A DNA stretch of 12,500 bases, taken from contig JABUQX010041994.1 of assembly GCA_015478945.1 (NCBI GenBank), positions 1-12,500 of the forward strand. The letters run 5' to 3'. Source of the stretch: Trachelipus rathkii. Its lineage: Eukaryota > Arthropoda > Malacostraca > Isopoda > Trachelipodidae. Position 1 is the stretch's first letter; the number at the start of each line of letters is the position of its first letter. A program made the translations under genes and the position numbers. The notes beneath the pieces are model-generated. The model was not told where the DNA came from. It made no database searches and saw only the letters and a program-made list of their open reading frames with translations. Positions 1 through 10,554 of this stretch are shown here, piece by piece.

Positions 1-1945
1 ATGAGCACAGCACACCCCTTCAGAGGCTGAAATAGCACAGCATACCCCAGCAGAGCTAGAGCACAGCACACCCCAAGCAGAGGCTGAAAGAGCAGAGACA
101 CACCAGGCAGAGGCTGAATAGCACAGCACACACACAAGCAGAGGCTGAAAGAGCACAGCAACACCCAGCAGAGGCTAAATGAGCACAGCACACCCCAGGC
201 AGAGGCTTAATGAGCACAGCACACCCCAGAATAGGCTGAATGAGCAAAGCACACCCTAGCAGAGGCTGAATGAGCACAGAACACCCTAGCAGAGGATGAA
301 AGAGCACAGCACACCTCCAGCCAGAGGCTGAATGCAGCACTAGCACACCCCAGCAGCAGGCTGAAATGAGAACAGCATAGCCAATCAGAGGCTGAAAGAG
401 CAGAGCACCCCAGCAAAGGCTGAAAGAGCACAGCACACGCCTAGCATAGGCTGTAAGAGCACAGCACACCCCAAAGATGCTGAATGAGCATAGAAACCTC
501 ATTAGAAGGCTGAAAGAGCACGCACACTACCAGCAGAGTAGAGTAAAGCACACCACAAGCAGAGGTTGAAAGAGCACAGCACACCCAGACAGAGGCGAAT
601 AGACAGCAACCCCAGCAGAGGCTGAAAAAGAACAGCAGCACACCCCTGCAGAGCTAGAGCACAACACAACCCCAGAAGTAGGCTGGATTGAAGCAGCAGG
701 CACATCCCAGCAGAGGGCTGAAAAGAGCAGCAGCAATCCAGCAGAGGCTGAAAGAGGCACAGCACACTCAGCGGAGCTTAGAGCACAGGGGCCCCCAGCA
801 GAGGCTGAATGAGGACAGCACCCAGCAAAGGCTGAATGAGCACAGCACAATCCCCACCAGAGGCTGAAAGAGCACAGCACCCAGCAGAGGCTGAATGAGC
901 ACCAGCACACCCCAGCAGAGCTGAAAGAGGCCAGCACATCTAGCAGTAGGCTGAAGAGACAGCATCACCCTAGCAAGGCTGAATGAGCACGCACCACCAC
1001 AGCAGAGGCTGAATGAGGCGTAGCAACACGCCAGCAGAGCCTGAAAGGAGCACAGCACACCCCAGCAGAGGCTGAAAGAGCACAGCACACCTCAGCATAG
1101 GCTGAAAGAGCACAGCACACCCCAGCAGAGGCTGAATGAGCACAGCACACCCAAGCAGAGGATGGAATGAGCACAGCACATCCCAGCAAGAGGCTGAATA
1201 AGCACAGCATACCCCAGCAGAAGGCTGAAAGCGCACAGCACACCCAGGCAGAGGCTGAATGAGCACAGCACACCAAAGCAGAGCTGAAAGAGCAACACAG
1301 CACATCCCAGAAGAGGCTGAATGAGCACAGCAACCCCCAGCCGAGGCTGAATGAGCACAGCACACCCCAGCAGAAACTGAATGAGCACAACAGCACACCC
1401 CAGCAGCAGCTGAAAGAGCACAGCACACCCAGGCAAGCGGCTGAATGAGCACAGCACCCCCCCAGAAAAGGCTGAAAGAGCAAAGCACACCCGCAGCAGA
1501 GCTAGAGCAGAGCACACCCCAAGCAGGGTAACATGACAGCACACCCAGCAGAGGCTGACTGAGCACAGCACACCCCAGCCGAGGCTGAAAAGAGCACAGC
1601 TCGCCCCAGCAAGGCTGAAGAGCCAGCAACACTCCAGCAGAAGGCTGAAAGAGCCCAGACACCAGGCAGAGGCTTGAAAGAGCACAGCACACCGCAGGGT
1701 AGAGGCTGAATGACCACAGCTCACCCCAGTAGAGGCTGAAAGAGCACAGCACGACCCAGCAGAAGCTGGAATGAGCACCAGCACACCCCCAGCAGAGGCT
1801 GCAAGAGCTCAGCACACCCCAGCAGAGCCTGAATATGCACACTCACCCCAGTAGGAGGCTGAAAGAGCATCAGCACACACCAGCAGAGCTAGAGCACAGC
1901 ACATCCCCGGCAGAGCCTGAAAGAGCACAGCACACCCCAGCAGAG
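1..1945. repeat. Higher-order repeat copy 0, 3' part
   Basis: This is the end of a higher-order repeat copy cut by the window edge. Position 1 matches the CCTTCAGAGGCTGAAA variant near 4755 (offset about 4754). The GAGCAAAGCAC followed by GCTAGAGCAGAGC pair at 1481-1510 matches 6159-6187 (offset 4678), and the rare AGCTCGCCCC at about 1600 matches 6280 (offset 4681). Its variants at 291 (AGAGGATGAA), 428-500 (CATAGGCTGTAAGAG) and 652 match 10421, 10558 and 10786 at a constant shift of 10130-10134, close to two HOR periods. Monomer length is badly disturbed over 1-1000 and 1280-1870 by one-base insertions and deletions. The left boundary is outside the window; the right boundary is set arbitrarily at the first A-type marker. 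Confidence 0.75.
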
Positions 1946-2720
1946 GCTTAATGAGTAGAGCACACCCCAGCATAGGCTGAATGAGCACTGCACACGCTAG
2001 CAGAGGCTGCATTAGCACAGCACACCCCAGCAGAGGCTGAATGAGCACAGCACACCCCCAGCAGAGGCTGAAAGAGCACAGTGACAAAACAAAGGCTGGA
2101 AGAGAACAGCACCACACGGCGAGGCTGAAAGAGCACGACAGCAGTGCCGAAAATGCTGAATGAGCACAGCACACCCCATCAGAGGCTGAAAGAGCACAGC
2201 ACAACCCAGAAGAGCTAGAGCACAGCACACCCCAAGCAGAGGCTGAAAGAGCACAGCACACCCAGGCAGAGGCTGAATGAGCACAGCACACCACAGCAGA
2301 GGCTGAAAGAGCACAGCACACCCCAGCAGAGCTAGAGCACAGCACACCCCCAGCAGAGGCTGAAAGAGCACAGCACACCCCAGCAGAGGCTGAATGAGCA
2401 CAGCACACCCAGCAGAGGCTAAATGAGCACAGCACAACCCAGCAGCAGGCTGCAGAATGCACGCACACCCAGCAGCAGGCTGCAAAGCGCTACAGCACAC
2501 CCAAGCAGAGGCTGAAAGAGCACAGCACACCCCAGCAGAGGCTGAATGACCACAGCTCACCCCAGTAGAGGCTGAAAGAGCACAGCACACCCCAGCAGAG
2601 GCTGAATGAGCACAGCTCACCCCAGTAGAGGCTGAAAGAACACAGCACACACCGGCAGAGGCTGAATGAGCACAGCACACTTCAGCAGAGCCTGAAAGCG
2701 CACAGCACACCCCAGCAGAG
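1946..2720. repeat. HOR sub-block A1 (copy I)
   Basis: The sub-block opens with GCTTAATGAGTAGAG, then the A-type signature GCACTGCACACGCTAGCAG and CTGCATTAGCAC at about 2006. It later has ATGCTGAATGAG with CCCCATCAG (about 2155-2180) and ACAACCCAGAAGAGCTAGAG at about 2203. The stretch 2080-2160 is scrambled relative to the other A blocks. It ends with the ACACTTCAGCAGAGCCTG signature at about 2678 that also precedes most of the other sub-blocks. Confidence 0.75.
2330..2360 (+). repeat. Recurrent 27-bp truncated monomer (AGCTAGAG type), representative copy
   Basis: In this variant the join between two monomers reads GCAGAGCTAGAGCAC instead of GCAGAGGCTGAAAGAGCAC, a 4-base loss. In most copies, though not this one, it is followed by CCCCAAGCAG, a 1-base gain, giving a 27-bp unit. 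Copies start at or near 54, 652, 1500, 1887, 2213, 2330, 2959, 4009, 5011, 5456, 6177, 6987, 7759, 8830, 9588, 9765, 10786 and 10995. Many pairs are one HOR period apart (2213/6987, 2959/7759, 4009/8830, 5011/9765, 1500/6177), so the variant predates the HOR amplification. The TAG in the plus strand also interrupts the only open plus frame. Confidence 0.8.
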
Positions 2721-3740
2721 GCTTAATGAGTAGAGCACACCCCAGCATAGGCTGAAAGAGCACAGCACACCCTAGAATAGGCTGAATGAGCAAAGCACAC
2801 CCTAGCAGAGGCTGAATGAGCATAGAACACCCTAGCAGAGGCTGGAAGAGAACAGCACAACCCAGCAGAGGCTGAAAGAGCACAGCACACCCCAGCAGAT
2901 GCTGAATGAGCACAGCACACCCCTTCAGAGGCTGAAATAGCACAGCATACCCCAGCAGAGCTAGAGCACAGCACACCCCAAGCAGAGGCTGAAAGAGCAG
3001 AGCACACCCAGGCAGAGGCTGAATGAGCACAGCCACCAAAGCAGAGGCTGAAAGAGCAAAGCACACCCCAGCAGAGACTGAATTAGCACAGCACAATCTA
3101 GCAGAGGCTGAATGAGCACAGCACACCCCAAGCAGAGGCTGAAAGAGCAGAGCACACCCAGGCAGAGGCTGAAAGAGCACAGCACACCCAGGCAGAGGCT
3201 GAATGACCACAGCTCACCCCAGTAGAGGCTGAAAGAGCACAGCACACCCAGGCAGAGGCTGAATGAGCACAGCACACCCCAGCCGAGGCTGAAAGAGCAC
3301 AGCACACCCCGCAGAGGCTGAAAGAGCACAGCACACCCCAGCAGAGGCTGAATGAGCACAGCACACCCCAGCAGAGGCTGAAAGAGCACAGCACACCCCA
3401 GCAGAGGCTGAATGAGCACAGCACACCCCAGCAGAGCTGAAAGAGCAGCAGCACACCCCAAGCAGAGCTGAAAGAGACAGCACACCCAGGCAGAGGCTGA
3501 GAATGACCACAGCTCACCCCAGTAGAGGGGTGAAAGAGGCACCGCCCCCCCCAGCAAGAGGCTGATGAGCCACAGCACACCCCAGCAGAGGCTGAAAGAG
3601 CACAGCACACCCCAGCAGAGGCTGAATGAGCACAGCTCACCCCAGTAGAGGCTGAAAGAGCACAGCACACACCAGCAGAGGCTCAATGAGCACAGCACAC
3701 TTCAGCAGAGCCTGAAAGAGCACAGCACACCCCAGCAGAG
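2721..3740. repeat. HOR sub-block B1 (copy I)
   Basis: This shares the opening marker with type A but continues with the B-type signature: CCCTAGAATAGG, GAGCAAAGCACACCC and GAGCATAGAACACCC, all within 2770-2835. It then rejoins the A pattern (GGCTGGAAGAGAACAG, GCAGATGCTGAATGAG) and ends that section with CCCTTCAGAGGCTGAAATAG, where type A has CCCATCAGAGG. It contains ACAATCTAGCAG at 3093 and a clean alternating dimer tract at about 3300-3430. An indel-rich patch lies at 3430-3570. Confidence 0.75.
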
Positions 3741-4569
3741 GCTTAATGAGTAGAGCACACCCCAGCATAGGCTGAATGAGCACTGCACACGCTAGCAGAG
3801 GCTGCATTAGCACAGCACACCCCAGCAGAGGCTGAATGAGCACAGCACACCCCAGCAGAAGCTGAAAGAGCACAGCACACCCCAGCAGAGGCTGGAAGAG
3901 AACAGCACAACCCAGCAGAGGCTGAAAGAGCACAGCACACCCCAGCAGATGCTGAATGAGCACAGCACACCCCATCAGAGGCTGAAAGAGCACAGCACAA
4001 CCCAGAAGAGCTAGAGCACAGCACACCCCAAGCAGAGGCTGAAAGAGCACAGCACACCCAGGCAGAGGCTGAATGAGCACAGCACACCACAGCAGAGGCT
4101 GAAAGAGCACAGCACACCCCAGCAGAGGCTGAATGAGCACAGCACACCCCAGCAGATGCTGAAAGGAGCACAGCACACGACCCAGCGAGGCCTGAATGAA
4201 GCAAGCAGCACACCCCAGCAGAGACTGTAAGAGCCCAGCACATACAAAAAGGGCCCCCCCAGAGGCCCCGCCCTTGGAAAAAAAAAAAAATAAAAAAAAG
4301 GCCAACAAGCACAGCACACCCCAAGCAGAGGCTGAAGAGCACAAGCACCCCCAGCTGAGGCTGAAAGAGCACAGCACACCCAGGGCAGAGGCTGAATGAC
4401 ACAGCTCACCCCAGTAGAGGCTGAAAGAGCACAGCACACCCCAGCAGAGGCTGAATGAGCACAGCTCACCCCAGTAGAGGCTGAAAGAGCACAGCACACA
4501 CCAGCAGAGGCTGAATGAGCACAGCACACTTCAGCAGAGCCTGAAAGCGCACAGCACACCCCAGCAGAG
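3741..4569. repeat. HOR sub-block A2 (copy I), interrupted by an insertion
   Basis: This carries the complete A-type signature (GCACTGCACACGCTAG, CTGCATTAGCAC at about 3804, GCAGAAGCTGAAAGAG, GGCTGGAAGAGAACAG, CCCCATCAG, GAAGAGCTAGAG at 4006). Over 3741-4150 it is the cleanest A block and serves as reference for the other three. The regular pattern is broken by the insertion at about 4243-4306, after which monomers remain irregular to about 4400. Confidence 0.75.
4243..4306. other. 64-bp GC-rich plus poly-A insertion in the satellite
   Basis: The monomer pattern stops after GAGCCCAGCACA and resumes at AAGCACAGCACACC. The DNA between is unlike the satellite: a C-run (GGGCCCCCCC, 4251-4260), AGAGGCCCCGCC, then 13 A, one T and 8 A (4278-4299). 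AAGGGC at 4249-4254 pairs with GCCCTT at 4270-4275, giving a possible 6-bp stem with a 15-base loop. No target-site duplication can be called, because the flanks are themselves repeats. It could be a fragment of a retroposed sequence with an A-rich tail, or a consensus error. It is not present in copy II. Confidence 0.6.
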
Positions 4570-5330
4570 GCTTAATGAGTAGAGCACACCCCAGCATAGG
4601 CTGAAAGAGCACAGCACACCCTAGAAAAGGCTGAATGAGCAAAGCACACCCTAGCAGAGGTTGAATGAGCATAGAACACCCTAGCAGAGGCTGGAAGAGA
4701 ACAGCACAACCCAGCAGAGGCTGAAAGAGCACAGCACACCCCGGCAGATGCTGAATGAGCACAGCACGCCTTCAGAGGCTGAAAAGAGCAGCAGCACACC
4801 CAGCAGAAGTAGAGCACAGCATACCCAAGCAGAGCTGAAAGAGGACAGCACACCCCAGCAGAAGCTAAAATAGCACAGCACACACCGCAGAGGCTGAAAG
4901 AGCACAGCACACCCCAGCAGAGGCTGAAAGAGCACAGCACACCCCAGCAGATGCTGAATTAGCACAGCACACCCCATCAGAGGCTGAAAGAGCACAGCAC
5001 AACCCAGAAGAGCTAGAGCACAGCACACCCCAAGCAGAGGCTGAAAGAGCACAGCACACCAAGGCAGAGGCTGAATGAGCACAGCACACCACAGCAGAGG
5101 CTGAAAGAGCACAGCACACCCCAGCAGAGGTTGAATGAGCACAGCACACCCCAAGCAGACAAGGCTGAAAGAGCACCAGCCCACCCAAGGCAAGAGGCTT
5201 GAAATGAGCCAGCACACCACAGCAGAGGCTGAAAGAGCACACACACCCAGCAGGCTGAATTAGCACAGCACCAACAGAGAGGCTTAAAGAGCACAGCACA
5301 CCTTAGCAGTGGCTGAATGGCACAGCACAC

Positions 5331-5850
5331 CCTAGCAGAGGCTGAAAAAGCACAGCACACCCCAGCAGAGGCTGAATGAGCGTAGCACACTCCAGCAGAG
5401 CCTGAAAGAGCACTGCACACCCAAGCAGAAGCTTAATGCGCACAGAACCCAGCAGAGCTAGAGCACAGCACACCCCTAGCAGAGGCTGAATGAGCACAGA
5501 ACACCCCAGCAGAGGATGAAAGAGCACAACACACCCCAGCCAGAGCTGAATGAAGCACAGCACACCCCAGCCCAGAGGCTTGCTTAGCACAGCACACCCA
5601 GAATACGGCTGAATGAGCCAAGCTACCCTATAAGCAGAGGCTGAATGAGCACAGCACACCCCAGCAGAGGCTGAAAGAGCACAGCACACCCCAGCAGAGG
5701 CTGAAAGAGCACAGCACACCCCAGCAGAGGCAGAATGAGGCCAACAGCACACCCTAGCAGAGGCTGAATGAGCACAGCACACCCCAGCAGAGGCTGAATG
5801 AGCGTAGCACACTCCAGCAGAGCCTGAAAGAGCACAGCACACCCCAGCAG
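5331..5850. repeat. Local ~420-bp duplication in copy I
   Basis: The segment CACACCCTAGCAGAGG ... GAGCGTAGCACACTCCAGCAGAGCCTG occurs at about 5331-5403 and again at about 5751-5825, a shift of 422 bp, equal to 14 monomers. GAGCGTAG does not occur elsewhere in the window as far as I can see, so the two are a recent pair. The duplication probably explains much of why the AGAGGATGAA variant at 5511 is 5220 bp from its copy 0 partner rather than about 4750. Confidence 0.6.
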
Positions 5851-6219
5851 AGACTGAAAGAGAACAGCACACCTCAGCATAGGCTGAAAGAGCACAGCAC
5901 ACCCCAGCAGATGCTGAATGAGCACAGCACACCCAGGCAGAGGCTGAATGAGCACAGCACACCCAAGCAGAGGCTGAAAGACCAGCACATCCCCGATGGC
6001 TGAATGAGCACAGCACACCCAGGCAGAGGCTGAATGAGCACAGCACACCCCAGCAGAGGCTGAATGAGCACAGCATACCCCAGCAGAAGCTGAAAGAGCA
6101 CAGCACACCCAGGCAGAGGCTGAATGAGCACAGCACACCCCATCAGAGGCTGAAAGAGCAAAGCACACCCCAGCAGAGCTAGAGCAGAGCACACCCCAAG
6201 CAGAGGCTAAAACAGCACA

Positions 6220-6600
6220 GCACACCCCAGCAGAGGCTGAATGAGCACAGCACACCCCAGCCGAGGCTGAAAGAGCACAGCTCGCCCCAGCAGAGGCTGA
6301 AAGAGCACAGCACACCCCAGCAGAGACTGAATGAGCACAGCACACCCCAGCAGAGGCTGAATGAGCACAGCACACCCCAGCAGAGGCTGAATGAGCACAG
6401 CACACTCCAGCAGAGGCTGAAAGAGCACAGCACACCCCAGCAGAGGCTGAAAGAGCACAGCACACCCAGGCAGAGGCTGAATGACCACAGCTCACCCCAG
6501 TAGAGGCTGAAAGAGCACAGCACACCCCAGCAGAGGCTGAATGAGCACAGCACACCCCAGCAGAGGCTGAAAGAGCTCAGCACACCCCAGCAGAGGCTGA
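6220..6600. repeat. Near-perfect consensus tract with strict 30-bp spacing
   Basis: About twelve successive monomers keep exact 30-bp length here, differing only by W (T or A) and a few substitutions (CCGAGG at 6262, CTCGCCCC at 6281, GAGACTG at 6324, ACACTCC at 6398). It is the best place to read the consensus. Shorter tracts of similar quality lie at 3300-3430, 5640-5730, 9060-9240, 9960-10010 and 11270-11360. Confidence 0.85.
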
Positions 6601-6714
6601 ATATGCACAGCTCACCCCAGTAGAGGCTTGAAAGAGCACAGCACACACCAGCAGAGGCTCAATGAGCACAGCACACTTCAGCAGAGCCTGAAAGAACAGC
6701 ACACCCCAGCAGAG

Positions 6715-7502
6715 GCTTAATGAGTAGAGCACACCCCAGCTAGGCTGAATGAGGCACTGCCAAGCACGCTAGCAGAGGCCTGCATTAGCACAGCACACCC
6801 AGGCAGAGGCTGAATGAGCACAGCACACCCCAGCAGAAGCTGAAAGAGCACAGCACACCCCAGCAGAGGCTGGAAGAGAACAGCACAACCCAGCAGAGGC
6901 TGAAAGAGCACAGAACACCCCAGCAGATGCTGAATGAGCACAGCACACCCCATCAGAGGCTGAAAGAGCACAGCACACCCCAGCAGAGCTAGAGCACAGC
7001 ACACCCCAAGCAGAGGCTGAAAGAGCACAGCACACCCAGGCAGAGGCTGAATGAGCACAGCACACCACATGCAGAGGCGCAAGAGCACAGCACCCAGCAG
7101 AGGCTGAATGAGCACAGCACACCCCAGCAGATGCTGAAAGAGCACAGCACACCCCAGCAGAGGCTGAATGAGCACAGCACACCCCAGCAGAGACTGTAAG
7201 AGCACAGCACACCCCAGCAGAGGCTGAATGAGCACAGCACACCCCAGCAGAGGCTGAAAGAGCAAACACCACACCCAGCAGAGCTGAAGAGCAGCCAAGC
7301 CAACACCCAGGGAGCAGGCTGAATGACCACAGCTTTCACCCAGTAGAGCTGACGAGCCACGCACACCCCAGCAGGGCAGAATGAGCATCAGCTCAGCACC
7401 TATAGAGGCTGAAAGAACACAAGGCCACACACCGGCAGAGGCCCTGAATGAGCACAGCACAACTCAGCAGAGCCTGAAAGCGCACAGCACACCCCAGCAG
7501 AG
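6715..7502. repeat. HOR sub-block A1' (copy II)
   Basis: The A-type signature is present with small indels at its start (GCCAAGCACGCTAGCAG at about 6760, CTGCATTAGCAC at about 6780). The block is then regular from 6790 to 7250, with GCAGAAGCTG, GGCTGGAAGAG, CCCCATCAG and GAGCTAGAG at 6986. From 7261 on, monomers are disrupted. Near its end ACACACCGGCAG (7427) matches 2647 in A1, a variant absent from the equivalent site at the end of A2 (ACACACCAGCAG, 4495), which supports pairing with A1. Confidence 0.75.
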
Positions 7503-8557
7503 GCTTACATGATAGACGCACACCCCCGCATAGGCCTGAAAGAGCACAGAAACCCTCGAAATAGGCTGAATGAGCAAAGCACACCCTAGCGCGGCTGAAT
7601 TGAGCATAGAACACAACCCTAGCAGAGGCTGGAACGAGCAACATGCACAACCCAGCAGAGGCCTGAAAGAGGCAACAGCACATGCCCGCAGCCCCGATGC
7701 TGAATGAGCACAGCACACGTCAGCAGAGGCTGAAAAATAGACAGCATATCCCCAGCAGAGCTAGAGCACAGCACCCCCAGTCAGAGGCTGAAAGAGCAGA
7801 GCACACCCAGGCAGAGGCCTGAATGAGCCAGCACACCAAGGCAGAGGCTGAAAGCGGCAAAGCAGCACCCCAGCAGAGACTGACTTAGCATCAGCACAAT
7901 CTAGCAGAGGCTGATGAGCACAGGCACACCGCCAAGCAGAGGATGAAGAGGTCAGAGCACACCCGCAGAGGCTGAAAGAGGCACAGCACACCCAGGCAGA
8001 GGCTGAATTAGCCAGCACACCTCAGTAGAGGCTGAAAGAGCACAGCACACCCAGCCAGAGGCGAAATGAGCACAGCACACCCCCCCGAGGCTGAAAGAGC
8101 ACAGCTCGCCCCAGCAGACGCTGAAAGAGCACAGCACACCCGCAGCAGAGGGCTGAATGAGCACAGCACACCCCCAGCAGAGAGGCTAAAAGAGCACAGC
8201 ACACCCCAGCAGAGGCTGAATGAGCCCAGCACACCCCATGCAGAGGCTGAAAGAGCACAGCACACCCTCCCAGCAGAGGCTGAAAAGACAGCACACCCAG
8301 GCCGCAGGCTGAATGACCACAGCTCACCCCAGTAGAGGCTGAAGAGCACAGCACACCCAGCAGAGGCTGAATGAGCACAGCAGCACCAGCAAGAAGGCTG
8401 AAGAGCACAGCAACACCCAGCCAGAAGGCTGAACTGGAGCAACAGCTCACCCCAGGTAAGGGCTAAAAGAGCACATCAACAGGTCACCAGCAGAGGCTCA
8501 ATGAGCACAGCAACACTTCAGCAGAGCCTGAAAGAGCACAGCAACACCCCAGCAGAG
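7503..8557. repeat. HOR sub-block B1' (copy II), indel-rich
   Basis: A corrupted marker (GCTTACATGATAGACG) is followed by recognisable B-type elements: TCGAAATAGG, GAGCAAAGCACACCC, GAGCATAGAACAC and GAGCTAGAG at 7758. The series GAGACTGACTTAGCA, ACAATCTAGCAG (7896) and GCAGAGGATGAAGAG follows, in the order of 3070-3160. Nearly every monomer has a one-base gain or loss. The block is 35 bp longer than B1. Confidence 0.7.
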
Positions 8558-9351
8558 GCTTAATGAGTAGAGTCACACCCAAGCCAATGCTGAATGAGCA
8601 CTGCACACGCTAGCAGAGGCTGCATTAGCACAGCACCCCCAGCAAGAGGCCTGAATGAGCACAGCCACACCCGCAGCAGAAGCTGAAAGAGCACAGCACA
8701 CCCCAGCAGAGGCTGGAAGAGAACAGCACAACCCAGCAGAGGCTGAAAGAGCACAGCACACCCCAGCAGATGCTGAATGAGCACAGCACACCCCATCAGA
8801 GGCTGAAAGAGCACAGCACAACCCAGCAGAGCTAGAGCACAGCACACCCCCAGCAGAGCCTGAAAGAGCACAGCACACCCAGCAGAGGCTGAATGAGCAC
8901 AGCACACCCCAGCAAAGGCTGAAAGAGCACAGCACACCCCAGCGGAGGGCTGAATGAGCACAGCACACCTCAGCAGAGGCTGGAACGAGCACCAGCACAC
9001 ACCCCAGCAGAGGCTGAATGAACCACAGCAACCCCAGCAGAGACTGAAAGAGCACAGCACACCCCAGCAGAGGCTGAATGAGCACAGCACACCCAGCAGA
9101 GGCTGAAAGAGCACAGCACACCCCAGCAGAGGCTGAAAGAGCACAGCACACCCCAGCAGAGGCTGAATGAGCACAGCACACCCAATCAGAGGCTGAAAGA
9201 GCACAGCACACCCCGGCAGAGGCTGAATGAGCACAGCACACCCCCAGCAGAGGCCGGAAGATGCACAGCAACACCCGGGAGCAGAGGCTGAATGAGCAGC
9301 AGCCACACGTTCAGGCAGTGCTGAAAGCGGCACAGCACAACCCCAGCAGCG
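8558..9351. repeat. HOR sub-block A2' (copy II)
   Basis: The A-type signature is intact: GCACTGCACACGCTAG, CTGCATTAGCAC at about 8620, GCAGAAGCTG, GGCTGGAAGAGAACAG, GCAGATGCTGAATGAG, CCCCATCAG and GAGCTAGAG at 8829. The stretch from 8680 to 9240 is regular and the last 110 bp are disturbed. No counterpart of the copy I poly-A insertion exists; the equivalent place near 9040 has ordinary GCAGAGACTGAAAGAG monomers. Confidence 0.75.
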
Positions 9352-9511
9352 GCTTAATGAACAGAGCACACCCCAGCATAGGCTGAAAGAGCACAGCACA
9401 CCCTTAGAAAAGGCTGAAATCGAGCAAGCACACGCCTAGCAGAGGTTGAAATGAGCATAGAACACCCTACGCAGACGGCTGGAAGAGACAGCACAACCCC
9501 GCAGGGCTAAA

Positions 9512-9555
9512 GAGCGCAGCGCTCCTGCAGCTCTGCTTGGGGTGCACACCCCAGC
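9512..9555. repeat. Foldback with one inverted satellite monomer
   Basis: Bases 9521-9544 read as the reverse complement of a monomer: complemented, they give CACCCCAAGCAGAG and then CTGCAGGAGC, against CACCCCAAGCAGAGGCTGAAAGAGC in the normal orientation. Both ends are palindromic. On the left, GAGCGC-A-GCGCTC (9512-9524) is perfect; on the right, TGGGGTG-CA-CACCCCA (9538-9553) is perfect. Elsewhere in the array monomers all point the same way. Two template switches during replication or repair would produce this; a read or assembly artefact is the alternative. Confidence 0.75.
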
Positions 9556-10554
9556 AGAGGCTGAAAGAGCACAGCACACCCCAGCAGAGCTAGAGCACAG
9601 CACACCCAAAGCAGAGGCTGAAAGAGCACAGCACACCCAGGCAGAGGCTGAATGAGCACAGCACACCCCAGCAGAGGCTGAAAGAGCACAGCACACCCCA
9701 GCAGAGGCTGAATGAGCACAGCACACCCCATCAGAGGCTGAAAGAGCACAGCACACCCCAGCAGAGCTAGAGCACAGCACACCCCAAGCAGAGGCTGAAA
9801 GAGCACAGCACACCAAGGCAGAGGCTGAATGAGCACAGCACACCACAGCAGAGGCTGAAAGAGCACAGCACACCCCAGCAGAGGTTGAATGAGCAAGCAC
9901 AATCCAAGCAGAGGCTGAAAGAGCACAGCACACCCACGGCAGAGGCTGAATGAGCACAGCACACCCCAGCAGAGGCTGAAAGAGCACAGCACACCCCAGC
10001 AGAGGCTGAATTAGCACAGCACACAACAGCAGAGGCTTAAAGAGCACAGCACACCTTAGCAGAGGCTGAAAGAGCACAGCACACAACAGCAGAGACTGAA
10101 AGAGCACAGCACACCCCAGCAGAGGCTGAATGAGCACAGCACACCCCAGCAGAGCCTGAAAGAGCACTGCACACCCCAGCAGAGGCTTAATGAGCACAGC
10201 ACACCCCAGCATAGGCTGAATGAGCACAGCACACCCTAGCAGAGGCTGAATGAGCACAGCACACTCCAGCAGAGGCTGAAAGAGCACAGCACACCCCAGC
10301 AGAGGCTGAATGAGCACAGCACACCCCAGCAGAGGCTGAATGAGCACAGCACACCCCAGAATAGGCTGAATGAGCAAAGCACACCCTAGCAGAGGCTGAA
10401 TGAGCACAGAACACCCTAGCAGAGGATGAAAGAGCACAGCACACCCCAGCAGAAGGCTGAATGAGCCACCTAAGCACACCCCCGCAAGGCTGATGAGCAC
10501 AGCACGAGCCAAGCAGAGCTGAAAGAGCACAGCACACCCCAGCAGAGGCTGAAA

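Larger units (their letters stand above)
1946..6714. repeat. Higher-order repeat copy I (about 4.77 kb)
   Basis: This copy is defined from the first GCTTAATGAGTAGAG marker at 1946 to its counterpart at 6715. Every rare variant tested inside it has a partner in copy II in the same order: marker 2721 with 7503, ACAATCTAGCAG 3093 with 7896, marker 3741 with 8558, marker 4570 with 9352, ACCAAGG at about 5060 with 9813, ACCTTAGCAG at about 5300 with 10053, and AGCACTGCAC at 5409 with 10163. Offsets run 4769, 4782, 4803, 4817, 4782, 4754, 4753 and 4754. The size is about 158 monomers. A 64-bp foreign insertion sits near 4243 and a local 420-bp duplication lies in 5331-5850, both specific to this copy as far as visible. 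The start of an HOR unit is arbitrary. Confidence 0.85.
4570..6714. repeat. HOR sub-block B2 plus long tail (copy I)
   Basis: It opens with the marker followed by the B-type signature in its AGAAAAGG form (AGAAAAGG and CAGAGGTTGAATGAGCATAG), a form shared with copy II at about 9405-9460 and different from B1. This shows that B1 and B2 are distinct, separately conserved variants. The tail has ACCAAGG at about 5060, AGGCTTAAAGAG at about 5279, the AGAGGATGAA variant at 5511, two copies of a GAGCGTAGCACACTCC segment (about 5389 and 5811), and the cleanest consensus tract of the window (6220-6600). Confidence 0.7.

Noticed and set aside
8066..8335. Plus-strand open frame of 89 codons with LNEHSTPQQR-type repeats
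   Set aside because: It is the one plus-strand frame of the monomer that lacks TGA, broken elsewhere by indels and by the TAG in truncated monomers. No coding support.
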